A stretch of 35,262 nt of DNA from Phocaeicola intestinalis (GTDB taxonomy: Bacteria > Bacteroidota > Bacteroidia > Bacteroidales > Bacteroidaceae), in the NCBI RefSeq assembly GCF_014837065.1, contig NZ_JACSPP010000039.1, positions 1 to 35,262 of the forward strand. The letters are read 5' to 3'. Below, in pieces: positions 1-6,538 of the stretch (positions within the stretch are counted from its first letter, which is position 1; every line of letters starts with the position of its first letter). A program made the position numbers and the translations under genes. The notes beneath the pieces are model-generated. The model was not told the origin of the DNA. It worked only from the letters and a program-made list of their open reading frames with translations, and did no database searches.

Positions 1-73
1 TCGCCCAAAGCACACACGAAAACGGATACATCAAGCCAAGAAAAACTTTTTGGAGAAATTCAAAACAGCTTCT
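1..73 (-). repeat. Dispersed intergenic repeat, left (L) module, copy 1
   Basis: Read on the minus strand this is nearly the same 73-bp sequence as 5039-5110 and 28733-28805. It starts AGAAGCTGTTTTGAATTT and ends GCTTTGGGCGA. I count about five differences from the 5039 copy, including a one-base indel. The copy lies in inverted orientation to the one at 5039-5110, so the two bracket the rpsP-to-kinase segment. It may continue left of the window. It has no coding potential. Confidence 0.85.
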
Positions 74-125
74 AAGTGTAGTAAACAAAATTGGTTAGCG
101 AAACTGTTATTATCTTCTTGCTTCA

Positions 126-231
126 ACGCAGATAGCTTCGTTTGGTAAGATTAATAATCTTCCGCTTGTAAGATTAATAATCTTGCAGCCTGAAGATTAT
201 TAATCTTACAGCGGATGAGCCTATCTGCGTT
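126..231. repeat. Cluster of three 15-bp palindromes at 23-bp spacing inside an outer stem
   Basis: AAGATTAATAATCTT occurs at 147-161 and 170-184, and its reverse complement AAGATTATTAATCTT at 193-207, so the spacing is 23 bp each time. The cluster is framed by ACGCAGATAG (127-136) and its exact reverse complement CTATCTGCGT (222-231), which could close a stem over the whole block. It lies beyond the rpsP terminator and contains no gene. The role is unknown: a nested hairpin repeat or a multi-site protein target are both possible. Confidence 0.7.
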
Positions 232-303
232 TACCGTTGCACCTATATCCGTGGTTCAACTGAAACATAATAACTCTTTCGGCGTGGATAAGTTGGTGCA
301 TCC

Positions 304-327
304 GGGCGTATGCGATACGCCCCTACA
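304..327. repeat. REP-like palindrome, copy 1
   Basis: The 19-bp core GGGCGTATGCGATACGCCC is a perfect 8-bp inverted repeat around GCG and is followed by CTACA. The same 24 bp recur exactly at 10191-10214. GC-rich intergenic palindromes of this kind resemble REP elements mobilised by RAYT transposases, but no RAYT gene lies in the window. Confidence 0.7.
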
Positions 328-350
328 TTGGCTGTTTGCGGACATCCATT

Positions 351-391
351 AAAAAAATAAAGAATGGCAAGAAGTATTGCCATTCTTTATT
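351..391 (-). terminator. Rho-independent terminator of rpsP
   Basis: AATAAAGAATGGCAA (356-370) and TTGCCATTCTTTATT (377-391) form a perfect 15-bp stem with a 6-nt loop. On the minus strand the stem is followed by a run of seven U (351-357). It lies about 40 bp past the rpsP stop codon. Confidence 0.85.
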
Positions 392-429
392 TTGCGACAG
401 CCTCGCTTTTATTACGTCAAAAAGCGAAT

Positions 430-981
430 TTATGCTTCAGCCGGAGCTTCGGTAGCAGGTGCTTCTTCAGCCGGAGTTTCTTCTGCGGTAGCAGCTTCAG
501 CTTCTGCCTTAGCGGCAGCTTCAGCAGCTTTCTTTTCAGCTACTTTCTTAGCAATTTCTTCATTGATTTTCTTTTCTGCTTCCAGACGTTCTTTAACGGC
601 TGCTTGTTTGGTTTCTTCTGCTTTAGCCTTTATTGCGGCCAAATTAGCTTGTTTGTTTTCTTTCCAAGCGCTGAAGCGAGCCTGTGCTGTAGCTTCATCG
701 AATGCGCCTTTTGCAACACCACCCTGCAAGTGTTTCATCATATAAACACCTTCGCGAGACAAGATGTTACGTACAGTGTCTGTAGGTTGTGCACCTACTT
801 TTACCCAATACAATGCACGGTCGAAATTCAAATCTACTGTGGCAGGATTGGTATTGGGGTTGTATGTACCAACTTTTTCAATAAATCTACCATCACGTGG
901 TGCTCTTGAGTCTGCAATAACAATTGAATAAAACGCATATCCTTTGCGTCCGTTTCTTTGCAATCTGATTTTTGTTGCCAT
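430..981 (-). CDS. rpsP: 30S ribosomal protein S16
   Basis: S16 is a component of the small ribosomal subunit and is needed for 30S assembly. The first 80 or so residues match the S16 fold: [18 protein letters not shown] at the start, then an [17 protein letters not shown] segment and a [12 protein letters not shown] segment. The protein is 183 residues, about twice the 80-90 of E. coli S16. Residues from about 110 onward are a Lys/Glu/Ala-rich helix ending in a low-complexity Ala/Glu/Pro tail, a kind of extension I associate with Bacteroidota S16. The gene stands alone, with its own sigma-ABfr-type promoter upstream and a strong terminator downstream. In many other bacteria rpsP sits with rimM and trmD; neither is nearby here. 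Confidence 0.97.
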   Translation of the reverse strand: MATKIRLQRNGRKGYAFYSIVIADSRAPRDGRFIEKVGTYNPNTNPATVDLNFDRALYWVKVGAQPTDTVRNILSREGVYMMKHLQGGVAKGAFDEATAQARFSAWKENKQANLAAIKAKAEETKQAAVKERLEAEKKINEEIAKKVAEKKAAEAAAKAEAEAATAEETPAEEAPATEAPAEA

Positions 982-1049
982 CTTTAAATATAAAGTTTAG
1001 TAAATAATAAAATGATTTGAATTATACTAATAACTCGTATTAGCGACTG

Positions 1050-1080
1050 CAAAGGTAATGCTTTTTATTTGATTGGCAAA
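1050..1080 (-). promoter_or_regulatory. Promoter of rpsP
   Basis: On the minus strand TACCTTTG (1050-1057) matches the Bacteroidota -7 consensus TAnnTTTG. TTTG (1077-1080) lies 19 nt upstream at the -33 position. Transcription would begin about 55-65 nt before the rpsP start. Confidence 0.75.
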
Positions 1081-1100
1081 GCATTGGTTCAGATTTTAAA

Positions 1101-1150
1101 AAACTGTTGTGGATTTCTTCAAAAAGTTTTCACGCCTTGATGCATTTGTC
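1101..1150 (+). repeat. Diverged copy of the L-module repeat
   Basis: This sequence, beginning AAACTGTTGTGGATTTCTTC, aligns to the first 50 bp of the L module at 5039 and 28733 with roughly 80% identity by eye (shared CAAAAAGTTTT and CTTGATG blocks). It ends before the TGGGCGA terminus. It appears to be an older, truncated copy, just upstream of the efflux-protein promoter. Confidence 0.55.
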
Positions 1151-1180
1151 TTCACTATTCTTGGGGATTTGCCGGATGTC

Positions 1181-1214
1181 TTCAAGATTCCTACAACATC
1201 CGTATCTATTTTTG
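1181..1214 (+). promoter_or_regulatory. Probable promoter of the efflux-like gene
   Basis: TATTTTTG at 1207-1214 fits TAnnTTTG and lies 20 bp before the ATG at 1234. The 22 bp at 1181-1202 match 2991-3012, upstream of the EamA pseudogene, at 20 positions, and both are followed by a -7 box at the same distance. No clear -33 TTG is present. Confidence 0.5.
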
Positions 1215-1233
1215 CCGGAAAAACGGTATCAAT

Positions 1234-2211
1234 ATGATTCGGATATGTTTTATTTTAGTCTTTTCCTTTTGTATCCTTACGGCAGGAGGGCAGCAAATGT
1301 CTCATGATTTGTCTTATTATGCAGAAGCTGCACGGAATTACAGCCCCTTGCTCCACGATTACCGCAACCAACTGCAAATAGAGCAGGCGGAACTCCGGCG
1401 GCTGAAGGCGCTGTACACCCGTTCACGGCTGGAGCTGAACGGGGATTACCTGTTCGTACCCGTCCTGACCAAAGACGGGGGACAAACCTCTTTCCGGTGG
1501 AACGCACAGGACGCCACGGATTATTACGGCTACGACTTGGGCGAGAGTAGCGGGCACCTGTATGCCGGAGCCACGTGGACACAGCCGCTCTTGGGACATT
1601 CGTCTTACAAAGTGGCACAGGAACAATCCCGCATCAATATGGATATGGCTCGCAACCACATCCGCTTGGAAGAGAACCAACTGGAACGCGCGGTGACGGA
1701 ACAGTACCGGTTGGACAGCCTGAATACGGCGGCATCGCTGCGCTCTTTCAACTTGCAGTACAAGCCGCGGCTGGACCTGTTTGTGGACGGAGGCATGCAG
1801 ACGGGCAGTTTCTCGCAATGGTACAGGCATTTCGGCTGGAGCGCAGGACTGACATTTACGTGGACGCTCTTCGACGGCAGGCAAAAGCGTTGGAAGGAGC
1901 GTCAGGCGGAACTGCAGCAGCAAAGCATACGCATCTACTGGGACCATGTCGAATACCAACGCAGCATGAGGCTCCGCCAATGCCTGTCGGAGTTGGAGAA
2001 ATATGACCGGAGAGACAAGGCTCTGACGGAGCAACTCGCCGGATACGAGCGTGTCCTGTCCGATTACGCGCGGGAGGTGGAAGCTGGGCAGGTGTCCGTG
2101 CTGGATTACCTGACCGTGCTCCGCAACAAGATACAGACGGAACGGGATGCCCTGCTGATGCGCACGAACCGGCAGCTTGTCATTGCCGCCTACAATTACT
2201 GGAACCACTAA
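1234..2211 (+). CDS. TolC-family outer-membrane efflux protein with apparent internal deletion
   Basis: TolC-family proteins form the outer-membrane channel of tripartite efflux pumps. The 325-residue product starts with a hydrophobic signal-like segment and continues with helical, Gln/Glu/Arg-rich stretches. It has a beta-barrel-like segment near residues 165-215 (GWSAGLTFTWTLFDGRQ) and a final long helix ending in AAYNYW, as TolC-type proteins often do. Family members usually have 400-480 residues. Here the first coiled-coil hairpin runs directly from ERAVTEQ into YRLDSLNTAASLRSF, which normally lies after a second long helix pair. About 100 residues seem to be missing in frame. The inner-membrane pump and adaptor genes expected next to it are absent. 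I read it as a probably non-functional remnant whose frame is intact. Confidence 0.75.
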   Translation: MIRICFILVFSFCILTAGGQQMSHDLSYYAEAARNYSPLLHDYRNQLQIEQAELRRLKALYTRSRLELNGDYLFVPVLTKDGGQTSFRWNAQDATDYYGYDLGESSGHLYAGATWTQPLLGHSSYKVAQEQSRINMDMARNHIRLEENQLERAVTEQYRLDSLNTAASLRSFNLQYKPRLDLFVDGGMQTGSFSQWYRHFGWSAGLTFTWTLFDGRQKRWKERQAELQQQSIRIYWDHVEYQRSMRLRQCLSELEKYDRRDKALTEQLAGYERVLSDYAREVEAGQVSVLDYLTVLRNKIQTERDALLMRTNRQLVIAAYNYWNH

Positions 2212-2224
2212 ACACAACTTGGAT

Positions 2225-2338
2225 ATGAAAGCAACTCTTTCGATTCATCAACTCTACGCCAAGCCCATCCTCTTCGTGGCGGGTCTGCCCCTGCTGCTGG
2301 TAGTGCTTCCGGCGCTGATGCGGAGGATTTACCGGTGA
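2225..2338 (+). CDS. Small 37-residue membrane peptide or gene remnant
   Basis: ATG at 2225 opens a 37-codon frame that begins MKATLSIHQLYAKPILF and ends in MRRIYR. It contains one hydrophobic helix of about 17 residues followed by positively charged residues, so it could be an inner-membrane peptide. It starts 13 bp after the efflux-gene stop codon, where an adaptor or pump gene would be expected. It may therefore be the leftover end of a deleted pump gene fused to a start codon. I do not recognise a family, and translation is uncertain. Confidence 0.35.
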   Translation: MKATLSIHQLYAKPILFVAGLPLLLVVLPALMRRIYR

Positions 2339-2410
2339 ATGGTGGGGCTTGGTGTTTGCCAAGCTTGCTGATTTTTCATACCTTCGCAAACAAACTTCCA
2401 AAATTTAGAT

Positions 2411-2917
2411 ATGATTACCGAAAAAGATGCTATTGATTTAATCATGCTTGCCGAAGAATTGGAGATAAATGTTTTCATTGACGGCGGCTGGGGTGTAGAT
2501 GCATTGTTAGGCGAACAAACGAGAGAACATCAAGACATTGACTTGTTTGTGGAAGAAAGGCAGGCTGTGCGTTTCATTCATGCTTTACATCAACAGGGAT
2601 TCAAGGAACGGACAGAAACATATTCCACTCCGCAGCACATCGTTTTCGCAGATGCGGATGGGCGGACGGTGGACTTGCATTTGTTTACATATACTTCGGA
2701 ACGGAAGATTGTTTTTGAAGGAGCAATTTATCCGGCGGACACGTTCAATGGAGAAGGCTGTATCGGCAGAAAGAAAGTGTCGTGTATTCCTCCCCAGGCA
2801 CAGGTCGCTTTCCACACAGGATATGTTTTTGATGAAAACGATATTAAAGATGTGCTTGCCTTGTGCTACCATTTCCATATTCCTATCCCTGAAGAATACA
2901 AGCCTTATGCTAAGTAA
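2411..2917 (+). CDS. Lincosamide nucleotidyltransferase-like protein (Lnu/LinA family)
   Basis: LinA-type enzymes transfer an adenylyl group to the hydroxyl of lincosamide antibiotics. The 168-residue product has the family's size and layout. It has FIDGGWGVDALLG (residues 22-34), REHQDIDL with the metal-binding Asp42 and Asp44, and a third acidic residue in TVDLHLF (Asp88). A conserved-looking C-terminal segment, CIPPQAQVAFHTGY, is followed by an acidic DENDIKDVLAL stretch. All three expected carboxylates are present, so the enzyme should be catalytically competent. The substrate cannot be read from sequence: related proteins modify lincosamides or aminoglycosides, or have no known resistance role. 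It stands alone among decayed genes, which suggests accessory DNA. Confidence 0.75.
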   Translation: MITEKDAIDLIMLAEELEINVFIDGGWGVDALLGEQTREHQDIDLFVEERQAVRFIHALHQQGFKERTETYSTPQHIVFADADGRTVDLHLFTYTSERKIVFEGAIYPADTFNGEGCIGRKKVSCIPPQAQVAFHTGYVFDENDIKDVLALCYHFHIPIPEEYKPYAK

Positions 2918-2990
2918 TCCGCCCCCATCCGAAGCTCCGACAAATCTTACAGGAAAAAGTACTATTCCCGGCAGAGGCTTTTCTGCTTTC

Positions 2991-3024
2991 TTCAAAATTC
3001 CTACAAAATCCGCTCCTACCTTTG
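2991..3024 (+). promoter_or_regulatory. Promoter-like module before the EamA pseudogene
   Basis: TACCTTTG at 3017-3024 is a consensus -7 box. The upstream 22 bp match the module at 1181-1202 at 20 positions, which suggests that one upstream region was copied to the other or that both come from a shared repeat. Confidence 0.5.
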
Positions 3025-3071
3025 CGTAGATACAATAACTTTGCAACCGACTTAAAAACAGGAAAGCGATT

Positions 3072-3486
3072 ATGTGGAAATACTATGCACTGCTGTCCGC
3101 CCTCTTTGCCGCGCTGACCGCCATCTTCGCCAAGGTGGGCGTGAAGGACATTAATTCAGATTTGGCTACGGCTATCCGCACCACCGTCATCCTGCTGCTG
3201 ACGTGGGGCATCGTGCTGTTTGGGCAACATGTAAGCGAGATAAGGGAGATACCGCGTCATGCCTGGCTCTTCCTTGTGCTGAGCGGCGTGGCGACGGGTG
3301 TCGTGGCTCTTCTACTTCAAGGCGTTGCAGACGGGCGACGTGTCGCGCGTGGCGCCGATAGACAAGCTGAGCGTGGTCATCACCATCTGCCTGTCATTCC
3401 TGTTTCTGAAGGAACCGGTCAGCCTGCGGGTGGTGGCGGGCGCGCTGCTGATTACGGGCGGAAGCATCATCATGTTAATCAAGTAA
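3072..3486 (+). pseudogene. EamA (DMT) family transporter, frameshifted
   Basis: Small EamA proteins of about 140 residues are inner-membrane drug/metabolite-type transporters. Frame one, from ATG 3072, reads MWKYYALLSALFAALTAIF and runs to about residue 76 (LSGVATG). The rest of the family continues in another frame as SWLFYFKALQTGDVSRVAPIDKL and ends at the stop at 3484-3486 after GGSIIMLIK. The join lies near 3297-3300. Restoring the family's ATG-x-SW motif requires two extra bases or the loss of one. The two halves together give the normal length with four to five membrane helices. This is either a recent inactivating mutation or a sequencing error. Left uncorrected, the first frame runs on into unrelated sequence. 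Confidence 0.85.
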
Positions 3487-3493
3487 GCGCAGG

Positions 3494-4210
3494 TCAGATG
3501 CTGTTGGTTATCCGTTCTTTTACCTTACTCCATGCATTCGTATGGAAGAGGCAACAACGGTCCATTGTCTGATACATCTCTTTAAAACGGCTTGCCGGAA
3601 TCACAAAACTCAGCACATTGCTTTCTACATAAGGGCGCACGGAAGGGTCGAGCAGACCTATAAACGTACGACGGCCGCCTGTTCTGTTTTCTTTTACGGC
3701 TTGGGCTACAACTGATGAACAGCCTGAGCCGAAAATGCAGGAGACAGCATCATCGGCGTTATTGTCGAAGAATGCCCAAGTTGCCAGTCCTGACAGCATG
3801 TCGGGAGTAGCAAAAAACAAAATCCCTTCCATGGGTTCAAAACTCTCTACGCGGTCAATCCGTATGAAATTAAGATACTTTTTAGCAGCCGGCCGTATAT
3901 CAAGCCGTTCAATGCACGTTATCACATCTTCCGGAGAAGCCTTGTAGCGTTCTTTATGTGACACAAAGCCGGGCACATGCTCAGGCATCGGCGCAAAGGC
4001 GGTATAGAGCTTGCCTCCGCCACAACCGATGGTCTCGGCATTCAGGCTAAGCCCTTTCCCTTTTCTCGCGGCATCCATTCCCTTAAAGAGACAACCGTTT
4101 ATCTTATCTGTATCTGCCACCGGTTCGTTATCATAATAGAACAGAAGCGGAAGTTCCGCCGTTTCACCAAAAGCCTGGCGGTATTTGCTGATGAATGTCT
4201 GAGTATCCAT
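3494..4210 (-). CDS. DUF169 family protein
   Basis: The 238-residue product resembles DUF169 proteins, whose biochemical role is not established. Features that fit are the N-terminal ELPLLFYYDNEPVAD, the Cys/Gly-rich CGGGKLYTAFAP segment, the central FEPMEGILFFATPDMLSGL stretch and a second Cys/Gly cluster, IFGSGCSSVVAQAV. No signal peptide or membrane helix is seen, so it is probably cytoplasmic. Several cysteines (in CLF, CGGG, CIERL, CIFGSGCSS and CCLF) could bind metal or take part in redox chemistry, which is inference. The gene is convergent with the EamA pseudogene, with 7 bp between the stops, and divergent from the two-component remnant. It appears intact. Confidence 0.75.
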   Translation of the reverse strand: MDTQTFISKYRQAFGETAELPLLFYYDNEPVADTDKINGCLFKGMDAARKGKGLSLNAETIGCGGGKLYTAFAPMPEHVPGFVSHKERYKASPEDVITCIERLDIRPAAKKYLNFIRIDRVESFEPMEGILFFATPDMLSGLATWAFFDNNADDAVSCIFGSGCSSVVAQAVKENRTGGRRTFIGLLDPSVRPYVESNVLSFVIPASRFKEMYQTMDRCCLFHTNAWSKVKERITNSI

Positions 4211-4292
4211 ATCTTTTTCAGTATAAGTAGTTTTGTGGGTAAATATAGTGAAAAATTCGATTCTTCTTCAATATATCTTCACATTTCCCTAT

Positions 4293-4300
4293 TACCTTTG
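4293..4300 (+). promoter_or_regulatory. -7 box before the two-component remnant
   Basis: TACCTTTG matches the Bacteroidota -7 element and lies 25 bp before the ATG of the broken response-regulator gene. No clear -33 element is present. Confidence 0.45.
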
Positions 4301-4325
4301 CTTCCATGTTTATTCATCAAACGCA

Positions 4326-4535
4326 ATGAAACTGCTGATAATCGAAGACGAAAGGGAGCTGTCGGCCCTTCATCGGTAACGTGGGCAAGGCGGTGTCGAA
4401 GGCAGGGATGGCAGAGTATCCCAGCGGCGACATGGCGGATATGCTGGACAATCACGACTTCGTCTACACGCACATCAAGAACTTGAAGGCGAAGCTGGCG
4501 GAGGTGGGTGTGAGGGATTGCGTCAAGAATGTGTA
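4326..4535 (+). pseudogene. OmpR-type response regulator, gutted remnant
   Basis: ATG at 4326 gives MKLLIIEDERELSALHR and then a stop: the first beta strand and acidic pair of a receiver domain. About 15 bp later, in another frame (from about 4366), the sequence reads NVGKAVSKAGMAEY. It continues with SGDMADMLDNHDFVYTHIKN and LKAKLAEVGVRDCVKNVYR, which is the DNA-binding winged helix of an OmpR/PhoB-type regulator. Nearly the whole receiver, including the phospho-accepting Asp, is missing. The final GYK motif is also lost where the sequence passes into kinase sequence near 4535. It cannot make a working regulator. Confidence 0.85.
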
Positions 4536-4993
4536 TCGCGGTGTTGCTGCTTGCCAAGATAGACAACCGCCAGTACGAACAGATGGAAACCATCAGTTTG
4601 GGCGATTTTCTCGACAGACTGCTGCCTTCATTGGAATGCCTTATGGGAAACATCGTTCTCCGCAAAGATTTCCAGACTTCACTGATGATACGTGCCAACC
4701 GCACCCTTCTGGAAAGTCTCGTGAATAATCTTGTGGTGAATGCTGTCCGCCATAACCGTCCGAATGGGGACATCACTCTTGTTCTGACCGGCAGGCAGCT
4801 TATCGTATCGAACACTTCCGATGAGCCGGAATTGGACGCCCGGCAGGTATTCAATCGCTTCTACCGCCCGTCAGAAAAAACAAAAGGTAATGGATTAGGA
4901 CTGGCGATAGTGAAAGCGGTTTGCGAATACCATGGATGGAAAGTGAACTACTGGTATGAAAATAACAGGCATTGTTTTGCGGTGAATTTTTAG
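4529..4993 (+). pseudogene. Sensor histidine kinase, C-terminal remnant
   Basis: The frame reads VLLLAKIDNRQYEQMETISL, which follows the H box in many Bacteroidota kinases. It then has the N box NLVVNAVRHN, a phenylalanine-containing segment FNRFYRPSEKTKGNGLGLAI carrying the G2 box, and the C-terminal end FAVNF. The sensor domain, membrane helices and phospho-accepting His are absent. The fragment joins directly to the regulator remnant in a different frame, so a deletion has removed the end of one gene and the first half of the next. An ATG at 4529 could start a 154-residue ATPase-like fragment, but this looks accidental. Confidence 0.85.
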
Positions 4994-5038
4994 TTCCTAT
5001 GTTTGTAAAATGTGCTAGCAAAATAGCATAAAGCCAAG

Positions 5039-5110
5039 AGAAACTGTTTTGAATTTCTCCAAAAAGTTTTTCTTGTCTTGATGTGTTCGTTTCGTGTGTG
5101 CTTTGGGCGA
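5039..5110 (+). repeat. Dispersed intergenic repeat, L module, copy 2
   Basis: The sequence AGAAACTGTTTTGAATTT to GCTTTGGGCGA matches 28733-28805 and the reverse complement of 1-73. It follows the kinase remnant and closes the segment that starts with the inverted copy at position 1. Confidence 0.85.
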
Positions 5111-5171
5111 TTTATTTGGCAAAGCCTGTCCTATTGCGTTTTCATGAGAACATGTTGATAAATGTCAACAT

Positions 5172-6527
5172 TCATTTTATTGACATTTGGCTTCGCTTTG
5201 GCTTGTGGTCTATAGGGTTATAAATAATTTTGCTTCCTGTTGAACGGGTACTTTCTTCTGTTCCAGTCGAGGGAAACGTGCCGTGTTCCAAATGATAAAA
5301 TACCGGAGCCAAAATACTGTCGGCTGGTGTGCCGAACTCTCCTAAATTGGCAGTTAAGTCTTCAGATGAAACATAATCAGGTTGCAGCCCATCAGTATAA
5401 TAATCGTAAAAGTTTTCCGAGTTGGCTGTATACGAGGTGGTTAACCAGAATTCCAGTTGTGGGTAAGCTTCATTGGTAAACAAGCTCTGTGCCACATTTT
5501 TTCCAAAGGTGGCAGTACCTACTTGTAATAGCTTATCACCTAAATATGGGCGCAAGGTATTGATAACAATTTCGGATGCCGAGGCTGTATTAGAGGTGGT
5601 GATGACGTACAGGTGGTCATAATTCAGATTGGTTACCCCTTGCAGCAGGCTGGCATCAAAAGTATAGGTCTGTGTCTGAGGATCAGTCTTGTCATTAAAT
5701 ACCATTGTAAGCCACGGTTGTCCCATTGCACCTTGTGGGGCAAGGATGGTACTAAGCAATTGGGCGGTGGATACATAGCCACCCGGATTGTAGCGAAGGT
5801 CGAGGATGATGTCGGATGGTGACTGGGCGGCAGCTTCGTTGAAGGCTGCTTTCAGTGATTCTTCGTCGTCCGTTTCAAATCCATTGTAGAGGATATAAAA
5901 AGCTTTTTTGCTTCCGGCGGTTATGGTCTTATAGGTAAATACGCTGGGTTGTTCGATGATTCGGGGAGCAGGCATGTCAACGTAGGATGTATCCGGCTGT
6001 CCATCTACTTCTGTAGCTACCCGGTAGCGGCAGGAGCTGCTGGGACGCTGGAAGAAAGATTCGAAGTTACTTGTATTCAAAGCCCGGTCGTTCACGCTTA
6101 CCACCCAGTCGTTGCGTTTCAGTCCCACTTCAGAAGCTGGAGAATCAGGATACACATATAATATATGTACTACATAGTCACCATTGGTATTGCGTATCAA
6201 TGAGCCTTCCAATCCGAAAGTGGGGTAAGCACTTTGTACACGTGAAACATTTACCGAATCAATGTGGGAAAACACGCTTCCATTTTTCTGGTCCTGTGAA
6301 GAAACAACCGACTGGAGAAATGTTTCGGGCTTATCGAAGAAGTTCAGTCCTTCTTCGGTGGGAAGGTCTTCGTAAAACAGGTAATGTTGTTGCATGGTTT
6401 CGTACATCCACGTTTTTGGCCCGATGAGGGCATAATATTCCCCCGAGCGGTCTTGTCCGCACGATGCAAGGAATAAGGCAGATGCAAGCATGCATAGCGC
6501 ATGGATGTGGAATAGGCTTCTTTTCAT
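5172..6527 (-). CDS. S41 family peptidase, lipoprotein, with PDZ domain
   Basis: S41 (tail-specific) proteases cut proteins near hydrophobic C-termini, here in the periplasm. The start is taken at 6527, giving MKRSLFHIHALCMLASALFLASC-type signal sequence with a lipobox ending at Cys23. An upstream in-frame start would put this signal inside the protein. Residues about 85-170 form a PDZ-like domain (HILYVYPDSPASEVGLKRND). The protease core follows, with DIILDLRYNPGG, then TASASE with the predicted nucleophile Ser318, and GTATFGKN with Lys343. The 25-residue Ser-Lys spacing is typical. It is 451 residues long. It follows the coiled-coil gene by 11 bp and is probably co-transcribed with it. Its stop codon lies within overlapping hairpins (5153-5187) that lack a U run. 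Confidence 0.9.
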   Translation of the reverse strand: MKRSLFHIHALCMLASALFLASCGQDRSGEYYALIGPKTWMYETMQQHYLFYEDLPTEEGLNFFDKPETFLQSVVSSQDQKNGSVFSHIDSVNVSRVQSAYPTFGLEGSLIRNTNGDYVVHILYVYPDSPASEVGLKRNDWVVSVNDRALNTSNFESFFQRPSSSCRYRVATEVDGQPDTSYVDMPAPRIIEQPSVFTYKTITAGSKKAFYILYNGFETDDEESLKAAFNEAAAQSPSDIILDLRYNPGGYVSTAQLLSTILAPQGAMGQPWLTMVFNDKTDPQTQTYTFDASLLQGVTNLNYDHLYVITTSNTASASEIVINTLRPYLGDKLLQVGTATFGKNVAQSLFTNEAYPQLEFWLTTSYTANSENFYDYYTDGLQPDYVSSEDLTANLGEFGTPADSILAPVFYHLEHGTFPSTGTEESTRSTGSKIIYNPIDHKPKRSQMSIK

Positions 6528-6538
6528 GATGCAGGCTT

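Noticed and set aside
1423..2217. A 264-codon minus-strand open frame opposite the efflux gene
   Set aside because: No domain or signal is seen, and the plus-strand frame is recognisably TolC-like.
5153..5187. Terminator for the S41 gene
   Set aside because: Two overlapping hairpins exist, but there is no U run on the minus strand, so I did not list it as a terminator.
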